Assembly (NCBI RefSeq): GCF_963691685.1
Contig: NZ_OY829290.1
Span: 868,001-932,000, forward strand
DNA length: 64,000 bases
Direction: 5' to 3'
From: Thalassovita sp.
GTDB taxonomy: Bacteria; Pseudomonadota; Alphaproteobacteria; Rhodobacterales; Rhodobacteraceae
Part shown: positions 35,623 through 43,831 of the stretch, one piece after another
Numbering within the stretch: position 1 is the first letter of the stretch
How the letters are laid out: every line of letters begins with the position of its first letter
The notes under the pieces: model-generated
What the model was told of the DNA's origin: nothing
What the model saw: the letters and a program-made list of their open reading frames with translations, nothing else
Databases searched by the model: none
Made by a program: the position numbers and the translations under genes

Positions 35623-36863
35623 CAGTTTGTTGTCCCACCCATAGGTGCGACAGTCTCGTTCTCATTTACGAAGCCTTGGCCGACCGTGATGACATTGACG
35701 CTTTCGGGCAGGCCCGTTACCCAAATGCCATCGATCTGCGCTTTGACAACTTGGACATGAAAAAACTCAACCACATTGTCTGCGTTAACGGTTTTGATGC
35801 CCAAGGCACCCTCCGCGTTCAATGACACTATGGAAGGAGACAGGAAGTGAGCAGTGACTTCGCCTGTGGGGATAATTACCTCAGCAGAGATACCAGCAGG
35901 GATCGCGCCATCTTCATTTTCGACTTCGATCTCAGCAAGGAATGTTCTGGTTTCTGATGCTGCGGATGTGCCAACAAATGTAACAACGCCTGCGCGTTCT
36001 TCACCAGTTATGAAGCGAACCCTAGCAGGCTGATCGACCTTTAGTTGGGTTAAGGATTGCTGCGGTACCTGAATGGCAACCGTCAATGGCGTGATGTCTA
36101 CAAGGTGACCAACCTCGGTCCCCGCAGACACAAACTCGCCCTCATCGACGTTCAATGTCTCGATACGACCGTCGAACGCTGCCGTTATCGTGAGTGACTT
36201 TGCGGCTTGATCAACCGCGGTCACTTGGCTTTGCACTGCAACTAATGCAGCCCGTGCATCCGCTACACGATCAGCAGTTGCTACACCACGTTGCAACAGT
36301 CTCTTAGCATTTTCCAACTCGCGCTGTGCCAATGCGAATTCTTGCGCCACCCGGTTCGCGTCTGCGTTGTTGTTTGTTGCATCAAAGCGGGCAATGACAT
36401 CCCCCGCTTTTACATCCTGCCCCTTGCTCACTAACACCTTAGCAATATCGCCAGAGGTTTCGGCCCGCATTAACGTATCGCGATCGGGTAGGGCTTGACC
36501 TTCGGCCTGGTAGAACTGAGTGACCGTTTCAGCCAATGATCTGGTGACCGCCACAGCCACAGGCTTCGGGCTTTCGCGACCGATGACAGGATCGGGGAGG
36601 TCTGCTGGAATGATAAATCCGCTTCCCATCCATCCAACGATAGCAATAACCAACGCCGCAGCAAACCAGGTGGATCCTGACGATCCCTTGTCCGACGAAA
36701 AAGTCAAGCGATGCGGCGCGTCGGCATGCTTAGCAGAAAGATCCATACTAGATAGTGAATTTTCGGTGGGTTTACCCTCCGTCGTCACCAACATGGGGGC
36801 ATCCTTTGCCACACCGTCTTTCGATAATTCCTTTGGGGGTGTCGTGTCGGTCGTATTGGGCAT
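35622..36863 (-). CDS. RND periplasmic adaptor (membrane fusion protein)
   Basis: A 413-aa adaptor linking the pump to an outer-membrane channel. A Pro/Thr/Ser-rich cytoplasmic tail of ~65 residues precedes one TM helix (TWFAAALVIAIVGWMGSGF), so it is membrane-anchored rather than a lipoprotein. Then the lipoyl half-motifs (RAETSGDIAKVLVSKGQDVKAGDVI, ITAAFDGRIETLNVDEGEFV), a helical hairpin (about 165-210) and the beta-barrel (VAIQVPQQSLTQLK). Transcribed ahead of the pump. Confidence 0.9.
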   Translation of the reverse strand: MPNTTDTTPPKELSKDGVAKDAPMLVTTEGKPTENSLSSMDLSAKHADAPHRLTFSSDKGSSGSTWFAAALVIAIVGWMGSGFIIPADLPDPVIGRESPKPVAVAVTRSLAETVTQFYQAEGQALPDRDTLMRAETSGDIAKVLVSKGQDVKAGDVIARFDATNNNADANRVAQEFALAQRELENAKRLLQRGVATADRVADARAALVAVQSQVTAVDQAAKSLTITAAFDGRIETLNVDEGEFVSAGTEVGHLVDITPLTVAIQVPQQSLTQLKVDQPARVRFITGEERAGVVTFVGTSAASETRTFLAEIEVENEDGAIPAGISAEVIIPTGEVTAHFLSPSIVSLNAEGALGIKTVNADNVVEFFHVQVVKAQIDGIWVTGLPESVNVITVGQGFVNENETVAPMGGTTN

Positions 36864-37845
36864 CTGATTGATCTTTCGGGGCTTTGGGCTACCGGTCAGT
36901 GGTTAGTCCGTTCAAAGAGTTGAGTTTTTCAATACTGTCCGTCTTCAGAGGTTTTGCCCCTCAGAGCGGTCTGACCCAAAAGTGTGGTGTCTCATCCATT
37001 GGTTTGATTATGCGAGGGATTTGCGGCGAAGCAAGCATCATGTTGTGATGGTCACTCGTTTGATCCGTTCGCTGCCTGGCGTCAGCGCAGGCGAATCCAA
37101 GTTATTCAATTAGATAAGAGAATGTTCTTGACACCTCGTAACACTGAGGATTGGTCTGTTAGAGAGACAACGAAGAACTCTGGTGATAGAAAGACAACGA
37201 AGAACTCTGGCGAGGAGATCGTCAAATTCATGACCTGCTGACCAAAAACTGGACCACCCGATGGGGGCACGCCAAAATACCGTTCTGCATGGGGAGCAAC
37301 GCTCGTTTTGTGATCCTAGGCACAGCATCATTGCTGCCGTGTGGTATTTTATGTGGTATATTTAAGCTAAAAGGAAAATTTTCTATTCTATTTTAGACTT
37401 TTAAGTGGAATATTTTGCGGACACCTCCTCCGCCATTTGCCCAATACTTCCCAAACAAATGTTGCTTTGCGTCGTTGCTGGCGCGTGCCAATGCACCCAT
37501 TGGCTGGCTGTGTGGTTGGGAAAGTCCCATGCTTGGCCGCCAAGCAACGTGTTTGCACCTCATCATCATAACTGCCGGTGATGGAGCAGTCAGGCTGTTC
37601 AGCCGCGATTCTTTGGCGGCGGACGGTTGCCTTTGGCAGCGCATTACAAATCTGTTGTGGAAGGCGTGGGAACTTGTTGTTTGTACGCGGTGTGGCTGTG
37701 GTGCGGAATTGGTTAGGTATTTAGTGTAATATTTACAGTAGCTTAAAGATCTTATGTGGTGTTGCGGTGAATCTAACAACTTTTTAAACTTGTAAATATT
37801 TGTAATTTGAGTATCCCTTAAGATCAGATTTCAAGGGAGGAAATC
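36864..37845. other. Intergenic region of 980 bp without a supported gene
   Basis: Contains the promoter side of the RND operon, a 19-bp direct repeat (AGACAACGAAGAACTCTGG at 37165 and 37192), a short stretch near 37230-37260 with GGACCACC reminiscent of an IS3 tip, and an AT-rich part from about 37330. Two opposed ORFs around 37393-37779 overlap almost completely, have no recognisable domain and no good ribosome site, and I do not call either. The last 100 bp hold the TRAP operon leader. Confidence 0.6.
37790..37811. promoter_or_regulatory. Putative operator of the uronate regulon, TRAP promoter
   Basis: TTGTAAATATTTGTAA begins at 37790, with GTA steps at 37792 and 37802, one helical turn apart. 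It lies 40 bp before the DctP start. The same pattern recurs at 42588-42636 and 43596-43612, in front of the kinase/KdgF pair and the SDR. Likely site for the FCD-type GntR regulator at 41512. Confidence 0.6.
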
Positions 37846-38823
37846 ATGAACAACTTTTTGAAGGGCGCTCTGGCGGCGTCATTGGCGACTGTGAGCTTTA
37901 CCACCGCGGCTTTGGCGGGGGATTGGCGTGGTTGGAACATCCATGTTGAGGATTATCCGGTGTCTCACGGGATGGAGGCCTTTGTGGCCGAAGTCGCGGC
38001 GAAAACCGACGGCGCGCTGGGCGGTAAGGTGTTCCACGGTGGCGTGCTGGGCTCGCAGCCTGATGCGATTGAACAGGTGCGCCTGGGCGCAATTGACTTT
38101 GGTGTGTTCAGCCTCGGCCCGATGGGGCAGGTGGTGCCGGAGGCCAATGTTGTCTCGCTGCCGTTCATCTCTAAATCGGTGCCGGACATGTATCGCCTGA
38201 TGGATGGTGAGGCGGGTGCTGCGTTGAGTGCTGGGCTGGAAGCCAAAGGCATCAAGGTGCTGGGCTTTTATGATGCGGGTGCGCGCAGCTTTTATAATGC
38301 GCATAAACCCATCAACACGCCGGCCGATGTTGAAGGCATGAAAGTGCGCGTGATGAACAATGACCTGTTCGTCGGCATGATCGAAAGCATGGGCGGCAAC
38401 GCCACCCCGATGGCCTTTGCCGAAGTGTACCAGTCGCTGAAAACCGGTGTGGTTGATGGTGCGGAAAACAACCCGCCGTCTTATGAATCGACCAACCACT
38501 TTGAAGTGGCGCAGTATTATTCGCTGTCGCAGCACCTGATCATCCCCGAATGCCTCTGCATGAGCAAACGCACCTGGGACGCGCTGAGCCCGGAGCAGCA
38601 GGAGATCGTGGCCGAGGCTGGCAAGAACTCGACTGATCTGCAGCGTAAACTGTGGCAGGAGCGGGAGCTGGCCAGCATGCAGATCGTCAAAGACGGCGGT
38701 GTGATGGTGAATGAGATCGCCGACAAAGCCCCGTTCCAGGCCGCGATGGAGCCTGTCTATGCGCAGTTCCTGACCGCCAACCCCGATCTGGAAGGGCTGG
38801 TTGACCTGTTCAAGGCCAACTGA
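37846..38823 (+). CDS. TRAP transporter substrate-binding protein (DctP family)
   Basis: A 325-aa periplasmic binding protein. Signal peptide MNNFLKGALAASLATVSF...ALA with cleavage before GDWRG. DctP core: VRLGAIDFGVFSLGPMGQV, then GMKVRVMNNDLFVGMIESMGG with the substrate-carboxylate Arg, and FAEVYQSLKTGVVDGAENN. Strong ribosome site (AAGGGAGGAAATC). The conserved Arg means an organic acid ligand; with the KdgF and kinase genes downstream an (unsaturated) uronate or 2-keto-3-deoxy acid is most likely. A hairpin after the gene should favour it over the membrane subunits. Confidence 0.93.
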   Translation: MNNFLKGALAASLATVSFTTAALAGDWRGWNIHVEDYPVSHGMEAFVAEVAAKTDGALGGKVFHGGVLGSQPDAIEQVRLGAIDFGVFSLGPMGQVVPEANVVSLPFISKSVPDMYRLMDGEAGAALSAGLEAKGIKVLGFYDAGARSFYNAHKPINTPADVEGMKVRVMNNDLFVGMIESMGGNATPMAFAEVYQSLKTGVVDGAENNPPSYESTNHFEVAQYYSLSQHLIIPECLCMSKRTWDALSPEQQEIVAEAGKNSTDLQRKLWQERELASMQIVKDGGVMVNEIADKAPFQAAMEPVYAQFLTANPDLEGLVDLFKAN

Positions 38824-38837
38824 TCCAGCACGGAAGC

Positions 38838-38864
38838 GCGCCCTGCCCAATAAGGGTGGGGCGC
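38838..38864 (+). promoter_or_regulatory. mRNA hairpin between DctP and DctQ genes
   Basis: An 11-bp stem (GCGCCCTGCCC with GGGTGGGGCGC, two G-U pairs, loop AATAA) sits between the binding-protein stop and the next ribosome site. Such hairpins protect the upstream mRNA and give excess binding protein. No T-tract. Confidence 0.6.
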
Positions 38865-38880
38865 ACCCCGGAGGAATATC

Positions 38881-39426
38881 ATGACGACCAAGACGTCCCT
38901 CACCGCGCTGACGCGCGGTCTTACTGTCCTACAAGATTGTGTGGCCAAACTGTGTATTCTGTTGTGTTCGCTGGCCCTTATCACCCTTGTCGCCACATTC
39001 GGCTGGCTGGTTTTTGGCCGCTACGTTCTGAATGCCACCCCCACATGGGTTGAACAATTGGCGCTTCTCCTTGTGTGTTACATCGTCTTTCTTGGCGCTG
39101 CGGTCGGCGTGCGGGAACAGACCCATCTGGGTGTGACCCTGTTTCGCGATGCGTTGCCACCGGCGCTGCGGGGCGTGGTGGTGCTGGCCGGCGATATTGT
39201 GTTGATGGTCTTTGGCGCGGTGATGTGTCTGAGCAGCCTGGAGCTGTTTCAGTTCGGCTGGTCGACCTTGCTGCCAATGCTCAACATTCCTGAAAGTTTC
39301 CGCACCCTGTCGGCGGTGCTCTGTGGCGGGCTGATCTGCCTGTTCTGTGCCACCCGTATTCTCCTCGGCCTGCTGAATGCCTTCAGCCCGAATTCCCAAG
39401 ACCAAAACGAACTGAAGAGGGCCTGA
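38881..39426 (+). CDS. TRAP transporter small membrane subunit (DctQ)
   Basis: 181 aa with four hydrophobic helices: about 24-50 (LCILLCSLALITLVATFGW), 56-80, 95-115 and 135-158. FGRYVLNATPTWVEQLALLL is the DctQ signature. Bridges the binding protein and the DctM channel. Two bases separate it from the DctM ATG. Confidence 0.92.
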   Translation: MTTKTSLTALTRGLTVLQDCVAKLCILLCSLALITLVATFGWLVFGRYVLNATPTWVEQLALLLVCYIVFLGAAVGVREQTHLGVTLFRDALPPALRGVVVLAGDIVLMVFGAVMCLSSLELFQFGWSTLLPMLNIPESFRTLSAVLCGGLICLFCATRILLGLLNAFSPNSQDQNELKRA

Positions 39427-39427
39427 C

Positions 39428-40708
39428 ATGGGTTTGGCAATTTTGCTTGGCGTTTTCGCCGTAAGCGTGGTGGCGGGGATCCCCGTTGCCTTTGCGATGG
39501 GGCTCTCGGCGCTCAGTGCCTTCTGGTACGAAGGCTTCCCGATCCTGATCACCTTCCAGCGCACGATTTCGGGGATTTCCGTTTTCTCGCTGCTGGCCAT
39601 CCCGTTCTTTATCTTCGCGGGTGAGCTGATGTTGCACGGCGGGATCGCGGCGCGGCTGGTGCGCTTTGCTTCCGCGCTTGTGGGCCATATCCGCGGCGGG
39701 CTGGCCTCGGTCAATATCTTCTCCTCCATGCTGTTTGGTGGCATTTCCGGCTCTGCGATTGCGGACATCTCGGCCCTCGGCTCGCTCTTGGTGCCGGTGA
39801 TGAAGGAACGTGGCTATCGCGCTGATTATGCGGTGAATGTCACGGTGACCTCATCCATTGCGGGCATCGTGATCCCGCCCAGTCACAACATGATCATCTT
39901 TGCGGTGGCTGCGGGTGGTGGCATCTCGATCTCCAAGCTGTTTTTGGCAGGGGTGCTGCCGGGGATCCTGATGTGCACGACCCTGGCCATCGCGGCCTAT
40001 GTGATTGCGCGCAAACACCAATATCCGGCGGAACCCTTCCCCGGCTGGGGCATGGTGCTGCAATCTGCTGTTGCGGCAGTGCCCGGATTGATCACCGCGA
40101 TCATCATCGTGGGTGGCGTGTTGTCGGGTGTCTTTACGGTTACGGAATCCGGTGCCTTTGGTGCGATCTATGCGCTGTTGCTGACGGCCTTTGCCTATCG
40201 CACACTCAGCTGGGAAAAGTTCGTGATCTCGGTCACCTCAGCCGTCAGAACCACCGCGATGGTCATGATCCTGATCGGCTTTGCCAGCAGCTTTGCCTAT
40301 CTCCTGGCGCTCTATCAGGTACCGGACAAACTCAGCAGCCTGCTGATTGGCGTGTCGGAAAACAAGATTGTCATCCTGCTGATGATCAACGTGATCCTGC
40401 TGGCGCTGGGAATGATCATGGATATGGCGGCGCTGATCCTGATCTGTACGCCGATCTTCCTGCCGATTGCCAAATCCATCGGTATGGATCCCAACCAGTT
40501 CGGCATCATGCTGTTGGTCAACCTTGGCCTTGGCCTTTGCACGCCACCTGTGGGCACCTGCCTGTTCGTGGGCTGCGCCGTGGGCAAGATCAAAATTGAG
40601 GAGGCGCTGAAATCGATCTGGCCCTTCTATCTGGCCCTGCTTCTGGCGCTGATCCTGGTGACCTATGTGCCGGCGATTTCGCTCTGGCTGCCCTCACTGC
40701 TGGGCTGA
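39428..40708 (+). CDS. TRAP transporter large permease (DctM)
   Basis: 426 aa, about 12 helices, sodium-driven. Signatures: AIPFFIFAGELMLHGGIA, GGISGSAIADISALGSLLVP, PPSHNMIIFA and LGMIMDMAALILICTPIF, all standard for DctM. Full length; directly follows DctQ. Confidence 0.93.
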   Translation: MGLAILLGVFAVSVVAGIPVAFAMGLSALSAFWYEGFPILITFQRTISGISVFSLLAIPFFIFAGELMLHGGIAARLVRFASALVGHIRGGLASVNIFSSMLFGGISGSAIADISALGSLLVPVMKERGYRADYAVNVTVTSSIAGIVIPPSHNMIIFAVAAGGGISISKLFLAGVLPGILMCTTLAIAAYVIARKHQYPAEPFPGWGMVLQSAVAAVPGLITAIIIVGGVLSGVFTVTESGAFGAIYALLLTAFAYRTLSWEKFVISVTSAVRTTAMVMILIGFASSFAYLLALYQVPDKLSSLLIGVSENKIVILLMINVILLALGMIMDMAALILICTPIFLPIAKSIGMDPNQFGIMLLVNLGLGLCTPPVGTCLFVGCAVGKIKIEEALKSIWPFYLALLLALILVTYVPAISLWLPSLLG

Positions 40709-40798
40709 GGCGACTTTCGCGGCGGCGCCTGACATCGGGTGCCGCCGACGACCCTGACGAATTGAGAACAGGCCATCGGGCCGGAAGGTGTGGTTCAC

Positions 40799-41536
40799 AT
40801 GAAAGACGATAGCGCGTCCCAGATGACACTCTGCCCGCAGCTGAAGGACACGTTGATGCAGGTCAGCTGTGCGACACTGACCACCGTGTTGTTCAAAATG
40901 GGTCTTAAAAACGTGTTTCTGCTGGGCCCGCAGCGCTTGCGTCCGGGGCCGAACATGGTCGGCTTTGCCTATACGCTGCGCTACATCCCGGCGCGCGAAG
41001 ACCTGGACCGGATCGAAGCCTTCGAAGATCAAACCAACCCGCAGCGCAAAGGGGTTGAGGAATGTCCCGAAGGCGCGGTTTTTGTTATCGATGCCCGCGG
41101 GGACGCGCGCGCCGCCTCGGCCGGCGCCATTCTGGCGACACGTCTGCAAAAACGCGGCTGCGCGGGTCTGGTGACAGATGGCGGGTTTCGCGACACACCT
41201 GAAATCGCCGCGCTGGAGATGCCAAGCTATCACAGCCGCCCCAGCGCCCCCACCAACCTCACCCATCACCATGCGGTTGCGATCAATGACCCGATCGCCT
41301 GTGGCGAAGTGTCTGTATTTCCGGCAGATATTCTAGTAGGAGATGGGGAAGGGGTGGTTTGCATCCCACGTCATTTGGCCGAAGAAGTGGCCAGTGCCGC
41401 CTATGACATGACAGTATTTGAAGACTTCGTCATGGAGTGTGTGCAGTATGGGGCCTCGACTTTTGGGCTCTATCCGCCGACAGATGCGGCGGTGAAAAAG
41501 AGGTTTGAAACGTGGCGACAGCGCAAAAACCGGTAG
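40799..41536 (+). CDS. RraA-like aldolase family protein
   Basis: About 245 aa from ATG 40799 (GGAAGG upstream). The RraA/HMG-aldolase fold: GFAYTLRYIPARED, ARAASAGAILATRLQKRG, the Mg/pyruvate site GLVTDGGFRDTPEI (Arg-Asp pair) and GDGEGVVCIPRHLAEEV. Class II members cleave 4-hydroxy-2-oxo acids to pyruvate. 2-Keto-3-deoxy-6-phosphogluconate is such an acid and no Eda-type aldolase is seen nearby, so this protein might end the pathway. That is inference; many family members have no known reaction. It overlaps the regulator gene by 25 bp. Confidence 0.8.
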   Translation: MKDDSASQMTLCPQLKDTLMQVSCATLTTVLFKMGLKNVFLLGPQRLRPGPNMVGFAYTLRYIPAREDLDRIEAFEDQTNPQRKGVEECPEGAVFVIDARGDARAASAGAILATRLQKRGCAGLVTDGGFRDTPEIAALEMPSYHSRPSAPTNLTHHHAVAINDPIACGEVSVFPADILVGDGEGVVCIPRHLAEEVASAAYDMTVFEDFVMECVQYGASTFGLYPPTDAAVKKRFETWRQRKNR

Positions 41537-42240
41537 CAAGCGGGCAGGGGGCGGCATCGAAGGAGCCGAACCTCTCAGATCGTGTCTATGAAACGGTGCT
41601 CTCCAAAATCATGGATGGGGAGTTTCCGGTAGGCAGCAAGCTGCCAACCGAACATGCGCTTTGCGAACAGTTTGGGGTGTCCCGGCCGGTTCTGCGCCAG
41701 GCCCTGAAGCAGCTGCGTGAGGATGACGTGATTGTCTCACGTCAGGGCTCGGGCTCCTTTGTGCGGCGTCGGCCGGAAACCGGGGTGCTGGATTTCGCCC
41801 CTGTTGGATCCATTGCTGACATCCAGCGGACGTTTGAGTTCCGTTCTGCCATCGAGGGCGAGGCCGCCTATCTGGCCGCAACCCGCCGCAGTGAGGCCCA
41901 GCTGGCGAAAATGAAGGCAATCCTGGCCGAACTGGATGACATTGTCGCCAAGGGCGATCTGGGTGTCGACAGCGATGAGGCCTTCCATGCGGTGATCTGC
42001 GAAGCCTCTGACAACCCGTATTTTTCCACCGCGCGCATGTCGATGAAGGCCAATATCATCACCGGTCTGAACCTGACGCGGAACCTGTCATTGACCAAAC
42101 CGCAGGAGCGGATGCAGCTGGTGCAGGCGGAACATTACGCGATCTATGACGCTATGGAACGAATGGACGCCGATGGCGCCAGACGCGCCATGCGCCTACA
42201 CATCGACAATGCCCGGCGCCGGGTGTTTGAGGGCGGCTGA
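41512..42240 (+). CDS. GntR-family regulator, FCD (FadR) subfamily
   Basis: 242 aa from GTG. N-terminal winged helix: VYETVLSKIMDGEFPVGSKLPTE, LCEQFGVSRPVLRQALKQLREDD, VSRQGSGSFV. C-terminal FCD ligand domain with metal-binding pattern: EFRSAIEGEAAYLAA, DEAFHAVICEAS and a late His in AMRLHIDNAR. Typical regulators of uronate and hexuronate use (UxuR/ExuR-like). Last gene of the TRAP transcript, so it probably autoregulates; the TTTGTAAAnATTTGTA repeats are its likely sites. Confidence 0.92.
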   Translation: MATAQKPVASGQGAASKEPNLSDRVYETVLSKIMDGEFPVGSKLPTEHALCEQFGVSRPVLRQALKQLREDDVIVSRQGSGSFVRRRPETGVLDFAPVGSIADIQRTFEFRSAIEGEAAYLAATRRSEAQLAKMKAILAELDDIVAKGDLGVDSDEAFHAVICEASDNPYFSTARMSMKANIITGLNLTRNLSLTKPQERMQLVQAEHYAIYDAMERMDADGARRAMRLHIDNARRRVFEGG

Positions 42241-42255
42241 CCCCGCCCCCCGACG

Positions 42256-42570
42256 TCACAGAAAATCGTCACGGCGTGGCGTGAAGCAATCGATCAATTC
42301 CCCTTCTTCCAGGCTGCGCCCGGAATGAAGCGTGTTGCCCGGAATGATCAATGTGTCCCCTGCACTGACGATTTTTGTCTGCCCATCCACGGTAAACTCG
42401 AACCGGCCGGACAGGATGTAGGTGGCTTGCACGTGCGGATGTGCATGTTCCGGCGCGTTGGCGCCTTCTTCGAAATGCACCTTAACCAGCATCATTTCGG
42501 GCGTCTGTTCCAGAACACGGCGGCGAATACCTTCGCTTGCCTTGGTCCAGCCTTCGGGGATTTCTGACAT
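42256..42570 (-). CDS. kdgF: KdgF-like cupin (unsaturated uronate linearisation)
   Basis: A 104-aa single cupin from ATG 42570 (GGAAAAAG upstream; a longer frame starts in the AT-rich operator region). Metal ligands in NAPEHAHPHVQATYILSG (three His, Gln) and the later His of IIPGNTLHSGRS; the tail LIDCFTPRRDDFL is typical of KdgF. KdgF speeds opening of 4,5-unsaturated uronates from pectin or alginate lyases to linear keto sugars. Divergent from the kinase gene with a shared operator region. Confidence 0.82.
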   Translation of the reverse strand: MSEIPEGWTKASEGIRRRVLEQTPEMMLVKVHFEEGANAPEHAHPHVQATYILSGRFEFTVDGQTKIVSAGDTLIIPGNTLHSGRSLEEGELIDCFTPRRDDFL

Positions 42571-42587
42571 GACTTTTTCCATTTGAA

Positions 42588-42636
42588 TTTGTATAAATTT
42601 GTAAATATATGTAAGAAAATTTGTGTCAAGTTGTAA
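42588..42636. promoter_or_regulatory. Tandem operator repeats between kdgF-like and kinase genes
   Basis: GTA steps occur at 42591, 42601 and 42611 (10-bp period), and a further TTGTGTCAAGTTGTAA starts at 42621. Core TTTGTAAATATATGTAA begins at 42598. All within the 88-bp divergent gap, so one protein binding here could control both directions. Confidence 0.65.
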
Positions 42637-42658
42637 TTTTTGGAGGGAAGGCCTGAAA

Positions 42659-43570
42659 ATGCAGAGGTTGCTGGGAATTGGGGAATGCATGGTGGAGCTG
42701 TCGCAGCTTGCAAATGGGACGTTGCAGCGTGGCTATGCAGGGGATGTGCTCAACACCTTGTGGTACGCCGCGCAGATGACCGACGGGCGCGTGCAGCCGC
42801 AATTCTTCAGCGCAGTGGGGCGCGACCGTTGCTCGCAGGATATGCTGTCGTTTATTCAACGCTCCGGCGTCGACTGTCAGCATCTGCAGCGCGATCCAAC
42901 GCGGTCAGCCGGTCTCTATATGATCCATCTGGACGGGGCCGAACGCAGCTTCAGCTATTGGCGCGATACCTCCGCCGCGCGTCAGATGACCAATGATCTT
43001 AATCCCTTATGGCGCGCCGTCGCGCAGGCCGATCTGGTTTATCTCTCTGGGATCAGCCTGGCCATCCTGCCCGCCGATCACGTGGATCAACTGTTGGAAG
43101 GGCTGCGCCAACAGATAGCGCCAGATGCATTGTTGGCCTTTGATCCCAACGTGCGGCCACGGCTGTGGCAAGGGGCGGAGCGGATGCGCCAGGTGATCGA
43201 ATGCGCCGCCCATATAGCCGATATCGTCCTGCCCAGTTTCGATGATGAATCCCGCTACTTCGGTGATGCGACACCATCCGAAACCATCGAGCGCTACCGC
43301 AGCAACACCACCCGCTGCATTGTGGTGAAAGACGGGGCCAACCCCACCCATATTTGGACACCCCAGCAGCAGCACAGCATCGCAGTGCCCCCGGTCCGCG
43401 ATCTGGTAGACACAACCGCCGCCGGTGACAGTTTCAACGGCGCATTCCTATGCAACTATTTGACGGAGAACGATTTCGTCACGGCAGTTCTGGCCGCCCA
43501 ACAGTGCTCTGCCCATGTGGTGCGTCATCGCGGTGCGCTGGTGTCATTGCCGATACCGGCTGATGTTTGA
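42659..43570 (+). CDS. kdgK: PfkB-family sugar kinase, probable 2-keto-3-deoxygluconate kinase
   Basis: 303 aa from ATG 42659, with TGGAGGGAAG in front; the earlier frame start at 42623 lies in the operator. Ribokinase fold: GIGECMVELSQ at the N-terminus, GYAGDVLNTLWYAAQM (substrate Gly and Asn), FSAVGRDRCSQDM, FDPNVRPRLW and the catalytic motif DTTAAGDSFNGAFL (Asp base, anion hole). This form is close to KdgK proteins. It would phosphorylate 2-keto-3-deoxygluconate to KDPG. The symbol is by similarity of pattern and context. Confidence 0.82.
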   Translation: MQRLLGIGECMVELSQLANGTLQRGYAGDVLNTLWYAAQMTDGRVQPQFFSAVGRDRCSQDMLSFIQRSGVDCQHLQRDPTRSAGLYMIHLDGAERSFSYWRDTSAARQMTNDLNPLWRAVAQADLVYLSGISLAILPADHVDQLLEGLRQQIAPDALLAFDPNVRPRLWQGAERMRQVIECAAHIADIVLPSFDDESRYFGDATPSETIERYRSNTTRCIVVKDGANPTHIWTPQQQHSIAVPPVRDLVDTTAAGDSFNGAFLCNYLTENDFVTAVLAAQQCSAHVVRHRGALVSLPIPADV

Positions 43571-43595
43571 AGTATTTGTAATGCGGTTAGGTTAA

Positions 43596-43612
43596 TTTGT
43601 AAAAATTTGTAT
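43596..43612. promoter_or_regulatory. Putative operator upstream of the SDR gene
   Basis: TTTGTAAAAATTTGTAT, with GTA steps at 43599 and 43609; a second AGTATTTGTAATG lies at 43571. Same pattern as the TRAP and kinase/KdgF sites. The leader to the SDR start is ~220 bp. Confidence 0.55.
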
Positions 43613-43831
43613 TGCGTGGCCTTGGACGGCTTTGTAGAAAGGGCTATCGCCATTGGGCCCAGCCCCAGTGAACCAACATCAGATCCACAGCGCACAGGCT
43701 GTCCGTGCCGCTTGGGTCCCATGCAAATTGATGCGGCGTTTCCTCCGCCGGCCTGTGCCTTTGCGCAGGCGGGGTGCTTCGTTGCGCGCCAATTGGCAGT
43801 CAGAACAGATACAGATGAGGGAGAATTCTGC

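Noticed and set aside
37165..37210. Two direct copies of a 19-bp sequence, possible CRISPR-like repeat
   Set aside because: Only two units, spacer of 8 bp, no cas genes; a simple duplication.
37393..37779. Two long overlapping ORFs on opposite strands in the gap before the TRAP operon
   Set aside because: Almost complete antisense overlap, no recognisable domain, odd composition and no ribosome site; listed only as intergenic.
37879..39768. Long minus-strand ORFs (323 and 279 codons) opposite the TRAP genes
   Set aside because: Shadows of the GC-rich codon pattern of clearly real plus-strand genes; products are His/Arg/Gln-rich with no domain.
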